The position numbers and the translations under genes were made by a program. A DNA stretch of 64,000 nucleotides from an uncultured Muribaculaceae bacterium (GTDB taxonomy: Bacteria; Bacteroidota; Bacteroidia; Bacteroidales; Muribaculaceae): positions 1-64,000 of the forward strand of contig CAJUSZ010000005.1 of assembly GCA_910589425.1 (NCBI GenBank), written 5' to 3'. Each line of letters opens with the position of its first letter. Positions within the stretch are counted from its first letter, which is position 1. The notes under the pieces were generated by a model, which saw nothing but the letters and a program-made list of their open reading frames with translations, did no database searches and was not told the origin of the DNA. This document shows positions 8,161 through 17,291 of this stretch, piece after piece.

Positions 8161-8775
8161 ATGCAAGTAAAGGGAAAAGCCACCTCCTCCCAAAGAGAGA
8201 GGCTATGTGAACTGATCAAAAAAGAATCAACCTATCCCATCAGCCAGGAACTTCTCGACCGGCTGATCGACATGGGCACAATAATAAAACTCAAGACCGG
8301 AGAACCGATCACCCGGGCAGGAGACATCGATCCAGACTTCTACATTCTTCTTGACGGAATAATGCGATGCTGGCATGTGGAGGGAGACAGTGTGGTCGAA
8401 CACACCACATACTTCGCTCTTCCCGGAACAGTCAACATCTCATACCATTCATACCTTCTCGGACAACCTTCGCCAAACACTTACGACGTATGCTGCCCAT
8501 CCACGATCATGAGAATAGGCAAGGACAATCTCAAGGAACTGATCGATTCTTCAGCGGAATTCGCGCGTTGGTGCCTCGGCAATGTCCAGTTCCAGCTCTA
8601 TTTTTTTGAAATGAAAGGGAGAATCATCCAGGGATCGGCAAAAGAACGCTATGAGGCGATGATGAAAAACAGACCCGACATAGCTATGCGCGTCCCTCTC
8701 AAAATAATCGCGTCCTACCTTGGAATCACCCCGCAATATCTGTCAAAACTCAGGCGTGAGCTTGCTTCGGAATAA
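8161..8775 (+). CDS. Crp/Fnr family transcriptional regulator
   Basis: The 204-residue protein has a cyclic-nucleotide-binding-like beta roll (about residues 35-125, with GEPITRAGDIDPDFYILLDG) and a carboxyl helix-turn-helix (about residues 180-200, VPLKIIASYLGITPQYLSKL). No Fe-S cysteine cluster typical of true Fnr is seen. The signal sensed and the targets cannot be read. It stands alone, 30 bases after a terminator, and its end is about 40 bases from the end of the convergent MBOAT gene. Confidence 0.82.
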   Translation: MQVKGKATSSQRERLCELIKKESTYPISQELLDRLIDMGTIIKLKTGEPITRAGDIDPDFYILLDGIMRCWHVEGDSVVEHTTYFALPGTVNISYHSYLLGQPSPNTYDVCCPSTIMRIGKDNLKELIDSSAEFARWCLGNVQFQLYFFEMKGRIIQGSAKERYEAMMKNRPDIAMRVPLKIIASYLGITPQYLSKLRRELASE

Positions 8776-8812
8776 ATCGCGGATCAGTTTTTTCCACCGA
8801 CTGTCTCCAATC

Positions 8813-10303
8813 TCAGAACTGAAAATATATAAACGGCACCACCTCTTCGGACATAAACTCTATCACAAGCTGGACGACTGCCACAAAAACCAACAGTTTC
8901 ACTATCCAAGGAGATTTGACATATATATTGCCCAGAGCGTCAGTTAACTTCTGCGGGACAAAATGCATCACCACAAGCGCTATCATCATCAGGCACCAGA
9001 CCATCCGTGCCTCAAAAAACTGTGGAAGCTGGTGTATGTCGAAATCTATAAAAATATTACGGACAATAAGGACGGATGATTCAAAATCGGATGCCCTGAA
9101 GAATACCCACAACAGAGAGACATAGACAAACGTCACGAGCCAGGACAAGAATGACACCAGCCAGTTGTCGGGCAATTTTCCAAGCCACGGTTTGCAGGCC
9201 TTATGCACCGCAAGGCCTATCCCATGCATGGCTCCCCAGAAAATAAACTTCCACGCAGCCCCATGCCATAGACCTCCTATGAGCATCGTAAGGAAGTTGT
9301 TGATGTATGTCCGCACCGTGCCTTTGCGGTTTCCGCCGAGCGGTATGTAGACATAGTCTCTGAGCCATGATGAAAGCGAGATGTGCCATCTACGCCAGAA
9401 TTCCGTAAGATTCCTGCTTTGATATGGAGAGTCGAAATTCAATCCGAGATGGAATCCCATAAGCAGAGCCAGGCCTATGGCCATATCGGAATATCCCGAG
9501 AAATCGCAATAAATCTGCATCGTGTAGCCGAGTACGCCCATAAGTGTCTGCAAACCTGTATACAGACTTGGATCATTAAAAATAAGATCGTTATATTGAG
9601 CTATATAGTCTGCGATAACAGCTTTCTTCACGATTCCTATTATGATCAACCAAAGTCCGCCGAAGATATTCTCGCGTGTCGCGACACGGTTTTCTTTAAG
9701 CTGAGGCAAAAAATAATCCGCCCTGACAATCGGACCTGCGACAAGCGCCGGGAAAAATGACAGAAAAAACAGATAATCCAACCAACTGGAAGTAGGGTCT
9801 ATCCTTCTTTTATAGACATCTACCACATAACTTATTGACTGGAACGTGTAGAACGAGATCCCTACCGGCAATATAAGATCAAGTGGCTGGAAATTCCCCT
9901 GCACCATAAGATTCCAGTTCCACAAAAAGAAATTGGCATATTTGAAATATCCCAGAATCGAGAGCGATATCAGAATGGAAAGCCACATCACGGCAAGACG
10001 CCCGGCCTTGCCGCTGATCCGGCTGATCGCGTGAGACAATAGCCAATCCACCAAAGACGTGCCTATGAGCATCAGGAAAAACAACCCCGACGATTTGTAA
10101 TAGAAATACAGGGAGAAACCTACCACAAACAATACCATCTTAGCCTTGCTGCGTTTCAACAGGGCATAGACCGGCAGAAAGAAAATAAACAGAAGCCAGA
10201 AAAAACCTGAAGAGAAAAGCATTGGTGCCGACGGATCGTAAAGAAACATGTTCCCTATGTTTCTAAGTCCTGATCCGATCAAGTCTGATATTTCAGTAGT
10301 CAT
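8813..10303 (-). CDS. MBOAT family O-acyltransferase (AlgI-like)
   Basis: This is a polytopic inner-membrane protein of 496 residues with about eleven hydrophobic segments. It has the MBOAT signatures NLTEFWRRWHISLSSWLRDY (about 298-317) and IGGLWHGAAW with the catalytic His347. AlgI/DltB-type MBOATs carry an acyl group across the membrane for O-acetylation of an extracellular polymer. The SGNH-fold gene directly upstream in the same direction (52 bases apart) is the expected extracytoplasmic partner. The polymer acetylated here is unknown; an exopolysaccharide or capsule is plausible. Confidence 0.88.
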   Translation of the reverse strand: MTTEISDLIGSGLRNIGNMFLYDPSAPMLFSSGFFWLLFIFFLPVYALLKRSKAKMVLFVVGFSLYFYYKSSGLFFLMLIGTSLVDWLLSHAISRISGKAGRLAVMWLSILISLSILGYFKYANFFLWNWNLMVQGNFQPLDLILPVGISFYTFQSISYVVDVYKRRIDPTSSWLDYLFFLSFFPALVAGPIVRADYFLPQLKENRVATRENIFGGLWLIIIGIVKKAVIADYIAQYNDLIFNDPSLYTGLQTLMGVLGYTMQIYCDFSGYSDMAIGLALLMGFHLGLNFDSPYQSRNLTEFWRRWHISLSSWLRDYVYIPLGGNRKGTVRTYINNFLTMLIGGLWHGAAWKFIFWGAMHGIGLAVHKACKPWLGKLPDNWLVSFLSWLVTFVYVSLLWVFFRASDFESSVLIVRNIFIDFDIHQLPQFFEARMVWCLMMIALVVMHFVPQKLTDALGNIYVKSPWIVKLLVFVAVVQLVIEFMSEEVVPFIYFQF

Positions 10304-10354
10304 CGATTATACCGGTTTCCGGCTTTTAGAGCTTTTTAATATTCTATTTATATA

Positions 10355-11137
10355 TTATTTATTCAGCGCTTTGAGAAAGACTATATTCGGATTCGCCTTT
10401 CCGGTTGAATCGGAAGGATACTCCGCCAATATAGGATGTGCAGACCGCGGCATCCATCTCATGATGCTGTCCACCCATAAGGCCGACGCCTGACGTGTCG
10501 GATGTATATTATCTTTCTTTCTTGCAAGCTTCATCCCGTCTGTACGGAAAAACGACCCGCGCCGGCATGTACGCTCCAACAAATCATTGATCCCGCTGTC
10601 CTCCTGCCAGTTGGGCGGTCCTATCCAGATATAGGGGATGGTATCTATCATCTCAAGCACACGTTTTATATACGGCAGACGCGATTCGGGCTTCTTGAAA
10701 TACAGCTCATTGCTCCCTAAGGATATGAAAATGAAGTCAGCATCATAACTCTTTATAAAATGGAGAAGGGTGTCTGATTCCGCCCATATCTTTGTGTTGC
10801 TCGAATCCCAATTGACCGAATGGATCTTATGCCCGTTCTGCTTTGCATATTGTGCCAGCCGGAGGGCAAGATTAAACGTCATTGAATCCCCGAAGATGAG
10901 AATTGATTTCGGCACGCTGTCGGTCTGCATCTCCACAGCTACGCTGTCATTCTCCATCGGAGAATTGTCCGCAATCCCGCTGACGCTATCGTTATCCGCA
11001 AATATGGCATCTTCAAAAGGAGCTTTCTTCACATGCCAGTCTCCCAAGACAATGTCATCACAAAAACTGATCACAATAAAGATCGCCAATGCGGAGGCCA
11101 CTATAAGCCAAAGAGACGCATAATGCTTCATCTGCAA
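10355..11137 (-). CDS. SGNH-fold O-acetyltransferase/esterase partner protein
   Basis: The 260-residue protein has one amino-terminal membrane anchor (about residues 8-26) and an extracytoplasmic SGNH domain. Block I is FGDSM with Ser85, block III is GSNE at 141-144, and block V is DNIH with Asp209 and His212. In alginate-type systems (AlgJ/AlgX, DltD) such proteins receive the acyl group from the MBOAT partner and transfer it to the polysaccharide, which fits the neighbouring MBOAT gene. An esterase role is the alternative. Confidence 0.78.
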   Translation of the reverse strand: MQMKHYASLWLIVASALAIFIVISFCDDIVLGDWHVKKAPFEDAIFADNDSVSGIADNSPMENDSVAVEMQTDSVPKSILIFGDSMTFNLALRLAQYAKQNGHKIHSVNWDSSNTKIWAESDTLLHFIKSYDADFIFISLGSNELYFKKPESRLPYIKRVLEMIDTIPYIWIGPPNWQEDSGINDLLERTCRRGSFFRTDGMKLARKKDNIHPTRQASALWVDSIMRWMPRSAHPILAEYPSDSTGKANPNIVFLKALNK

Positions 11138-11226
11138 TTATTGTACTATTATTAAACAGGCTCTAAAACTTGGCGTCGGAGGACGAACAACACGGGAAAT
11201 CTGCGTTTTCTCTTCCAAAGCGACTG

Positions 11227-11234
11227 CAAAGGTA
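11227..11234 (-). promoter_or_regulatory. -7 element for SGNH-MBOAT operon
   Basis: On the minus strand this reads TACCTTTG, a full -7 match; no clean TTTG is seen at the right distance. The leader before the SGNH start would be about 85 bases. Confidence 0.45.
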
Positions 11235-11277
11235 TATATTATGCACCAACCACGCAATAAAAAGCCTCGTATTTTTT

Positions 11278-11301
11278 AGAGCTTGTTTAATAACAAGCTC
11301 T
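11278..11301. repeat. Perfect palindrome between rng and the SGNH gene
   Basis: AGAGCTTGTT (11278-11287) and AACAAGCTCT (11292-11301) are perfect complements with a four-base loop. On the plus strand a T run precedes it rather than follows it, so it does not look like an ordinary terminator; it could be an operator for the divergently placed SGNH promoter just upstream. Confidence 0.5.
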
Positions 11302-11341
11302 TAGTCGGGGGATAATTAAAAATTCTGCGGATTCTATCCTA

Positions 11342-11378
11342 AAAATCCGGACAGAAGATCGATTCTCCTGCCCGGATT
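11342..11378 (-). terminator. Terminator of rng
   Basis: AATCCGG (11344-11350) pairs with CCGGATT (11372-11378), with an inner CAG-AGA/TCT-CTG stem. On the minus strand the hairpin is followed by TTTTTAGG, as expected for the 3' end of the rng transcript. Confidence 0.65.
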
Positions 11379-11438
11379 GAGTCAAGTGGATTGGGGCGTC
11401 GTTGCTGACTGTAAAGTTGACACCGCGGTCCGACCGGA

Positions 11439-13064
11439 TTAATTTTCTTCTTTATCTCGATTTTTTATTTTAGAGCCTGATTTTGATTGACTCGACTGCA
11501 TATCGCTCTCTTCCTTAAGATCTATTGCCTTGCCTGTATGGTCTATGACCCTGTATTCAAGATATGCCATGGACTCGTCGGCGACGATCTTAAAACTTCT
11601 TCCATATTTTCTTCGCCATTTGCCATAGAGCGATATCAATCCTTTCTTGATATACGCATCAACAAACGGATGGATATACATCGTGAATTTCTGCACCTTA
11701 AGATGGTGGATCAGATAATCGATCTTTTCCTCAAGCTTGTCGGTAAAAAGCAATGACGGCTGGATTTCTCCTTTCCCAAAACACGACGGACATGTCTCAG
11801 ACGTAGTGATGTCGAGCGCCGGGCGCACCCTTTGGCGGGTTATCTGCATCAACCCGAACTTGCTGAGAGGCAATATGTTGTGTCGGGCACGATCATTTGC
11901 CATGATTTCCCGCATGTGGTCATAGAGAGTCTGCCTGTGTTCGGCTTTGCCCATATCGATAAAGTCGATGACAATGATGCCACCCATATCTCTCAGTCTG
12001 AGCTGACGCGCGATTTCATCGGCGGCCTTGAGGTTGACTTCAAGCGCGTTGGTCTCCTGGTCATTGCCTGCCTTGGCCCGGTTGCCTGAATTCACATCGA
12101 TTACATGCAGCGCTTCCGTATGCTCGATTATGATATATGCACCGCTTTTGAAGGACACTGTTTTGCCAAATGAACTCTTTATCTGGCGGGTGATATTGAA
12201 ATTGTCAAATATAGGGGTGTCCTTGGAATACAGCTTCACTATATCCTTTCTATCCGGGGCTATTAGAGCGACATAGTTCTGGATCTGCTCCATAGTCTCC
12301 TGATCATTGACATATATGCTTTCAAAGCTGGCGCTGAACACATCGCGGATCACACTGACAGCCCTCGACTCCTCCTCGAAGATCAACGCGGGAGGCTGGC
12401 TGCGCTGCATCTTGGCCACTGCGTCCTCCCAGCATTTTAGAAGCGTGCGCATTTCGTGGTTCAGTTCCGCCACACGCTTGTTTTCCGCCGACGTCCGGAC
12501 AATCACACCAAACCCTTTGGGCTTGATACTGCCGATCAACTGTCTCAGACGGATCTTCTCTTCTGTAGACTTGATTTTGCTTGATACAGATATTTTATCA
12601 GAAAAAGGAATCAGGACAATAAATCTGCCTGTGAAGGATATTTCCGTCGTCAACCTCGGACCTTTCGACGAGATCGGCTCTTTGGCTATCTGCACGAGAA
12701 GCTGCTGCCCCTGGGTCAGCACATCGGCTATAGACCCCTGCTTGGGGATTTCATCCGACTTTTTGAATTCCGCAGGAGACGGAAGCTTTTTGGGATCGGC
12801 AAGCGCTTCCTTTATATAGTTGGAATATGACGTGAAGTGCGAGCCGAGATCGAGATAATGAAGAAAAGCGTCTTTATCGTAACCGACATCTACAAACGCG
12901 GCATTGAGTCCTGGCATGAGTTTCCTAACTTTTGCCAGATAAAGGTCTCCTACTGCATAAGCGATGTTGCGGCTTTCTTTCTGTAGAGAGACAAGTCTGG
13001 AATCCTCGGTCAGCGCGATGGAGATTTCCTTTTGCCGGACGTCTACAATGAGTTCGCTTTTCAT
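11439..13064 (-). CDS. rng: Ribonuclease E/G family endoribonuclease
   Basis: RNase G processes rRNA precursors and starts mRNA decay in the cytoplasm. The sequence has an amino S1 RNA-binding part (MKSELIVDVRQKEISIAL, then VGDLYLAKVRKLMPGLNAAF), the DNase I-like catalytic region with HVIDVNSGN and IVIDFIDM (metal aspartates), and the CPSCFGKG zinc-link motif. The start is placed at 13064 (MKSELIV) because this gives the conserved family start; 16 further codons upstream are open but unlike the family. The ORF is 541 residues. A strong hairpin lies 27-76 bases upstream. Confidence 0.9.
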   Translation of the reverse strand: MKSELIVDVRQKEISIALTEDSRLVSLQKESRNIAYAVGDLYLAKVRKLMPGLNAAFVDVGYDKDAFLHYLDLGSHFTSYSNYIKEALADPKKLPSPAEFKKSDEIPKQGSIADVLTQGQQLLVQIAKEPISSKGPRLTTEISFTGRFIVLIPFSDKISVSSKIKSTEEKIRLRQLIGSIKPKGFGVIVRTSAENKRVAELNHEMRTLLKCWEDAVAKMQRSQPPALIFEEESRAVSVIRDVFSASFESIYVNDQETMEQIQNYVALIAPDRKDIVKLYSKDTPIFDNFNITRQIKSSFGKTVSFKSGAYIIIEHTEALHVIDVNSGNRAKAGNDQETNALEVNLKAADEIARQLRLRDMGGIIVIDFIDMGKAEHRQTLYDHMREIMANDRARHNILPLSKFGLMQITRQRVRPALDITTSETCPSCFGKGEIQPSLLFTDKLEEKIDYLIHHLKVQKFTMYIHPFVDAYIKKGLISLYGKWRRKYGRSFKIVADESMAYLEYRVIDHTGKAIDLKEESDMQSSQSKSGSKIKNRDKEEN

Positions 13065-13090
13065 CTTTTGTTGAATAATAGAAAAACAAT

Positions 13091-13140
13091 CGACAGACAG
13101 GGAATCCGACACTTAGCGGTCCGGTTTCCCGTCTGTCCGA
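13091..13140 (-). terminator. Large hairpin upstream of rng
   Basis: Imperfect stem of about 17 pairs: CGACAGACaGGGAA (13091-13105) with TTCCCgTCTGTCCG (13125-13139). On the minus strand it is followed by gattgTTTTTC. It is placed to terminate the HU/basic-peptide transcript and also lies in any rng leader. Confidence 0.55.
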
Positions 13141-13235
13141 TTTTATTGAAAAAACTTACGTCACGCAAGATTTTTTTATTGTCCGAGCCACACTGAACCG
13201 ACAGCAGGCTGCTGTCTGAATGGCGGCTCGCAGAC

Positions 13236-13325
13236 TTATTTCTTCTTATGACGATTCTTTCTCAATCTTTTTTTACGCTTGTGCGTAGCCATTTTGTGGC
13301 CTTTTCTTTTCTTTCCGCTGGGCAT
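13236..13325 (-). CDS. 29-residue highly basic conserved small protein
   Basis: The peptide starts MPSGKKRKGHKMATHKRKKR and ends NRHKKK, with well over half of its residues Lys, Arg or His. It has a clear ATG and stop and lies between HU (67 bases upstream) and rng (172 bases downstream) on the same strand. I recall near-identical short peptides in many Bacteroidetes genomes, usually left unannotated or called hypothetical. The composition is that of a ribosome- or RNA-associated protein; a ribosomal role is an inference and was not checked. Confidence 0.7.
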   Translation of the reverse strand: MPSGKKRKGHKMATHKRKKRLRKNRHKKK

Positions 13326-13392
13326 AGTTTTTGATTTTATTTATTTTAATTGTGGTTGGATTGATTATGCGGTTTTCCTTTATGGAAATCTT

Positions 13393-13665
13393 TTACTTCA
13401 CCTGGTCAAGGAACACGCGTGAGGGCTTGAATGCCGGAATCTTGTGTTCCGGGATGCGGATCGCTGTGTTTTTGGAGATGTTACGGGCGGTTTTCTCTTT
13501 ACGTGTCTTGATGATGAAACTGCCGAAACCACGGAGATAGACGTTCTCACCGTTGGCCATGTTATCCTTGACAACATCCATGAACTTCTCCACAGTTGCC
13601 AGTACTGCTGTCTTCTCGATTCCCGTTGCGCGGGAAATTTCGTTAACAATATCAGCTTTTGTCAT
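13393..13665 (-). CDS. HU family DNA-binding protein
   Basis: This 90-residue nucleoid protein has the HU/IHF fold. Motifs are MTKADIVNEISRATGIEKTA at the amino end, VYLRGFGSFIIKTRKEKTARN in the DNA-binding arm, and IPEHKIPAFKPSRVF at the end. It bends DNA as a dimer. The Arg-Asn-Ile-Ser-Lys-Asn-Thr arm tip and the IPEHKIPAFKPS ending resemble Bacteroidetes HU/IHF variants. It is the first gene before the small basic protein and rng. Confidence 0.92.
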   Translation of the reverse strand: MTKADIVNEISRATGIEKTAVLATVEKFMDVVKDNMANGENVYLRGFGSFIIKTRKEKTARNISKNTAIRIPEHKIPAFKPSRVFLDQVK

Positions 13666-13754
13666 GTCTTTTTTTAACGTATTAATTAGTTAATTTTGAG
13701 TCTAAATAGGCTCTTTCAGGACTCTTTTTCCAAAGCTCTCCCGGAAAGATTGTG

Positions 13755-13762
13755 CAAATATC
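13755..13762 (-). promoter_or_regulatory. Possible -7 element for HU
   Basis: The minus strand reads GATATTTG, matching seven of eight -7 positions, 90 bases before the HU start. No -33 match at the right distance was found. Confidence 0.3.
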
Positions 13763-13892
13763 GGAATTTTTTTTCAAATAGAAACTATAACGTTCTAATT
13801 TTCTGACAAAAAAAGTAGCTGACAAACACCTTGCGCATTTTTATAACCTATCAGCACGCTGTTTCTCCTATGCCGGATGCTCAGCCTGATTT

Positions 13893-14498
13893 TCACTCCG
13901 CAAGGATCTCGGCAATAACTCCGTCGAGTCCCGACAGACGTCCCTCGAGAATCTGACTGTTGTCAAGAGCAGTCTCCACTGTCAGTTCGCATGTATTGTC
14001 GAACACCTGCTCTCTGATCTCCACCCCCGGCTCCTTTACAAGCTTCATCACCTCCCCTATCACAGGATATGGGAAAGTAACCCGGATTGACCGCATCTGG
14101 CGTTTTGACACAATTCCTCCGTCCTCAAGCGCCATGCGCGCCGCCTCCCGGTATGCCGAGGTCAGACCTGATGTGCCGAGCTTGATCCCTCCGAAATATC
14201 TCACGACGACAACAGCCACATCCGTCAGGCCGAGACTGTTTATCTGGCCCAGGATAGGTTTTCCGGCCGTGCCCGACGGCTCTCCATTGTCGTTCAATTG
14301 CCATTCTTTCCTTTCGGGACCGAGCATGTATGCCCAGCATACATGGCGTGCGTCATGATATTCGTTCTGAATACCCTTTACTATGGTCCTGGCTTCTTCA
14401 GCAGTCGCCACGGGAAAGGCAAAGGAGATGAATTTACTCATCTTTTCCTTATAAAGCCCTTCTCCGCGGCGACCTACTGTATAATATACATCACTCAT
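13893..14498 (-). CDS. yigZ: YigZ/IMPACT family protein
   Basis: The 201-residue protein has the UPF0029 (IMPACT) domain with KFISFAFPVATAEEA, DARHVCWAYMLG, NDNGEPSGTAGKPIL and VVVVRYFGGIKLGTSGL, followed by a DUF1949 ferredoxin-like domain from about residue 130. Bacterial members are thought to act in translation or RNA-related control; the precise activity is not settled. It follows cydB by 21 bases in the same direction, so it is probably read with the oxidase operon. Confidence 0.87.
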   Translation of the reverse strand: MSDVYYTVGRRGEGLYKEKMSKFISFAFPVATAEEARTIVKGIQNEYHDARHVCWAYMLGPERKEWQLNDNGEPSGTAGKPILGQINSLGLTDVAVVVVRYFGGIKLGTSGLTSAYREAARMALEDGGIVSKRQMRSIRVTFPYPVIGEVMKLVKEPGVEIREQVFDNTCELTVETALDNSQILEGRLSGLDGVIAEILAE

Positions 14499-14519
14499 CG
14501 TGTGAGCAATTTCGTTCGG

Positions 14520-15671
14520 TCAATACTTATGATCGGTAGATTCCATTTCCGACGGAGTCAGCTTCTTTCTGTCCATCGAGTGCCACACGTAGGCTATGTA
14601 GGCTAGCACAAACGGAACAAGCACGGAAACCCAGCTCATCACCTCAAGTGTGAATTCCGACGAGGAACTGTTGCGGATCGTGAGCGAGGACATAGGGTCA
14701 TCAATCGAGGGATAAAAAGCGGTTTGTCCGTAGCCAGCAACCCAAAGCAACGAGCATACAACCAGAAATGTCCCTATGCCGCTCCACCATATTCCTCCGG
14801 TGTAATGCCTTGAGAAAACCGACCGCCCGATGCCGAACAGAACCATTACAACACCGATCAGCAATGCCGACAAAGCCCACCACATCGAAAGATAATTGTG
14901 GAAATACTTGAACGATTCCGGTTCAACGGATACGGTAGATGTTCCATCGCTGACCACTTCATATCCTGTGCAGGTCAACAACAAAGCCATGAATCCGAGG
15001 AAAAACACGACAAATATGCAACCATTGATCAAAGCCCGTCGCTTCAGCTCCTCGAAAAACCGCTGATCGGAAACTATATTGTTCATCATATATAACGACG
15101 CCTGGGTTCTTGCCAAAAACAACACGGCTATTCCGAGGACCAGATTTTTCCAATCGAAAATCGCCTCGAATCCATGCGTAGGCGCCCATGTTGATATAAC
15201 CGGGCTCGCCGTGTCGAGAAGATTACCCTTCGCCACTGTGAAATGGGCTCCGAAAAAGAACATCGACACCGCCACTCCGAGAAGCACACACCCGACACAT
15301 CCGTTGACAAAGAGAAATATATCGTATGTTCTCGTGCCGTAGATATTTCCACGCTTGCCCCTGTATTCGTAACTGACAGCCTGGAGGATGAAACTGAAAA
15401 GTATCAGCATCCAAAGCCAGTATGCCCCGCCGAAACTCGTGGAGTAAAACAACGGGAAAGAGGCGAACATCGCTCCTCCGAACACTACAAGCGTAGTGAA
15501 CGTCAGCTCCCACTTGCGTCCCATACTGTTGACGATCAGCTCACGCGAGGAGTTGTCGCGGCATCCGAGCAGCATTGACTGCCCTCCCTGCACAAAAAGC
15601 AGGAACACCAACAAGCCACCGAGAACCGAACTCAGCAGCCACCAATAATTCTGAAGATATTCTAAAGTCAT
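14520..15671 (-). CDS. cydB: Cytochrome bd ubiquinol oxidase subunit II
   Basis: CydB is the second membrane subunit of the bd-type quinol oxidase, which reduces oxygen to water with high affinity. The 383 residues contain about eight to nine membrane segments; the start TLEYLQNYWWLLSSVLGGLLVFLLF with FVQGGQSML is typical. It lies 34 bases downstream of cydA. The operon would let this anaerobe scavenge or respire trace oxygen. Confidence 0.93.
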   Translation of the reverse strand: MTLEYLQNYWWLLSSVLGGLLVFLLFVQGGQSMLLGCRDNSSRELIVNSMGRKWELTFTTLVVFGGAMFASFPLFYSTSFGGAYWLWMLILFSFILQAVSYEYRGKRGNIYGTRTYDIFLFVNGCVGCVLLGVAVSMFFFGAHFTVAKGNLLDTASPVISTWAPTHGFEAIFDWKNLVLGIAVLFLARTQASLYMMNNIVSDQRFFEELKRRALINGCIFVVFFLGFMALLLTCTGYEVVSDGTSTVSVEPESFKYFHNYLSMWWALSALLIGVVMVLFGIGRSVFSRHYTGGIWWSGIGTFLVVCSLLWVAGYGQTAFYPSIDDPMSSLTIRNSSSSEFTLEVMSWVSVLVPFVLAYIAYVWHSMDRKKLTPSEMESTDHKY

Positions 15672-15705
15672 TTTGTTTCTTTCTTTGGTAGATTTGACAA
15701 TTCAT

Positions 15706-17262
15706 TCAGGAATTAAGATCTTTCCTCGATCCTTTCGAGATCTGACGGCACATTATGCTCACCTCCGCGACAAGCAGAATGGTGAATATGACGGCAAACA
15801 TCCAGAATGTAGTTACAACTGTCGATGTCGACACAGCGGATATGGCTGCCTTGGTCGGAAGAAGATCCTGCACCGTCCACGGCTGCCGGCCTACTTCGGC
15901 CACCATCCATCCTGCCTCGGAGCAGATCCACATAAAGGGAACCGAAACAAGAGCTATCCACTGCAGCCACTTCGACCGCTCGAGCCACTGGCGTCTGTAG
16001 GATGCGAAAAGCATCACGACGATCAGCAGCAGGAAATAGCTGCCGAGTATGACCATGACCCGGAACGAATAGAATGTCAACCCTACAGGAGGAATGGCTT
16101 CATCAACAGAATCGAAATATCCATATCCGAAGAAACGGTAATTAGCCTTAAGAGCTTCATGAGCCGAAGCCATCGCGGCAGTATCTCCGGCAATTTTCGC
16201 CTTGTCATATTCGCGCAAGGCTTCATGAGCGAGCTTGCCTGACGCTATGCGGTCAGCATAACTGACGGTATTGACCGTGTCGCCGTTTTCATTGACTTCA
16301 ATCCCTTCGATGATATCCTTTATGCCAGGGACGAACGCCTCATGGTCATGTTTCGCAAGAATCGACAATCCGTAAGGAATCTCAACACTGAAAAGATATT
16401 CATCCTCATCGTTATTCCATCTCTTTTCTGGATTGACCATTCCGACAGCGACTATTCCCTGCGAACGGCTCCCCTCGTAAAGACCTTCCATTGCCGCAAG
16501 CTTCATTGGCTGGCAACGTGTAACTTCTACGGCTGAACCATCTCCGGTATACATGGTCAGCAGCATTCCTGCAAGGCCGGTCCATGCACCGATTTTGAGA
16601 CTGCGGAAAGCGAATTCCTTGTTCCGGTTGCGGATCAGAAACCAGCTGCTCACGCCTATCACAAACACTCCGGCCAAAGCCCATCCCGAAAAGACGGCGT
16701 GGAAAAATTTATTGACAGCAACCGGAGAGAACAGTGCCCAGAAATCGTCCATCACATTACGCATCTGCGCCGGATCAAACTCCATGCCTACAGGATATTG
16801 CATCCATGCGTTGGCGACGAGGATCCAGAGAGCCGAGATAGACGCGCCCAAAGCAGTCAGCCACGTGGCGGCGAGATGGAATCCTTTGCTCACCCTGCCC
16901 CAGCCAAAAAACATCACTGCGACGAATGTGGATTCCATAAAAAACGCGAGAATACCCTCGATGGCAAGAGGCGCACCGAATATATCTCCCACAAACCACG
17001 AATAATTGCTCCAGTTTGTGCCGAATTCAAATTCGAGAATCATTCCCGTGGCGACGCCGATAGCAAAATTAATGCCAAAAAGCGTCATCCAGAATTTTGT
17101 AGCCTTGAGCCAGGCATCCGATTTGGTTCGCACATAGAGCGTCTCCATTATGGCTACGATCACAGACAATCCCAATGTCAAAGGGACAAACAGCCAGTGA
17201 TATATGGCAGTCAATGCAAACTGCCACCGCGACCAATCGACTACGGTCATTAAATCGTTCAT
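15706..17262 (-). CDS. cydA: Cytochrome bd ubiquinol oxidase subunit I
   Basis: CydA binds hemes b558, b595 and d and oxidises quinol. The 518-residue protein has the heme histidine in LTAIYHWLFVPLTLG, a second in NKFFHAVFSGWALAG, the methionine ligand in FYSFRVMVILG and the conserved VGRQPWTVQ motif. The periplasmic Q-loop (about residues 250-350) is of the Bacteroidetes type. A DUF4492 gene lies 29 bases upstream and cydB 34 bases downstream; no separate cydX-like small subunit is seen. Confidence 0.95.
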   Translation of the reverse strand: MNDLMTVVDWSRWQFALTAIYHWLFVPLTLGLSVIVAIMETLYVRTKSDAWLKATKFWMTLFGINFAIGVATGMILEFEFGTNWSNYSWFVGDIFGAPLAIEGILAFFMESTFVAVMFFGWGRVSKGFHLAATWLTALGASISALWILVANAWMQYPVGMEFDPAQMRNVMDDFWALFSPVAVNKFFHAVFSGWALAGVFVIGVSSWFLIRNRNKEFAFRSLKIGAWTGLAGMLLTMYTGDGSAVEVTRCQPMKLAAMEGLYEGSRSQGIVAVGMVNPEKRWNNDEDEYLFSVEIPYGLSILAKHDHEAFVPGIKDIIEGIEVNENGDTVNTVSYADRIASGKLAHEALREYDKAKIAGDTAAMASAHEALKANYRFFGYGYFDSVDEAIPPVGLTFYSFRVMVILGSYFLLLIVVMLFASYRRQWLERSKWLQWIALVSVPFMWICSEAGWMVAEVGRQPWTVQDLLPTKAAISAVSTSTVVTTFWMFAVIFTILLVAEVSIMCRQISKGSRKDLNS

Positions 17263-17291
17263 AATATATAAATTTTTGATTTGAATTATCC

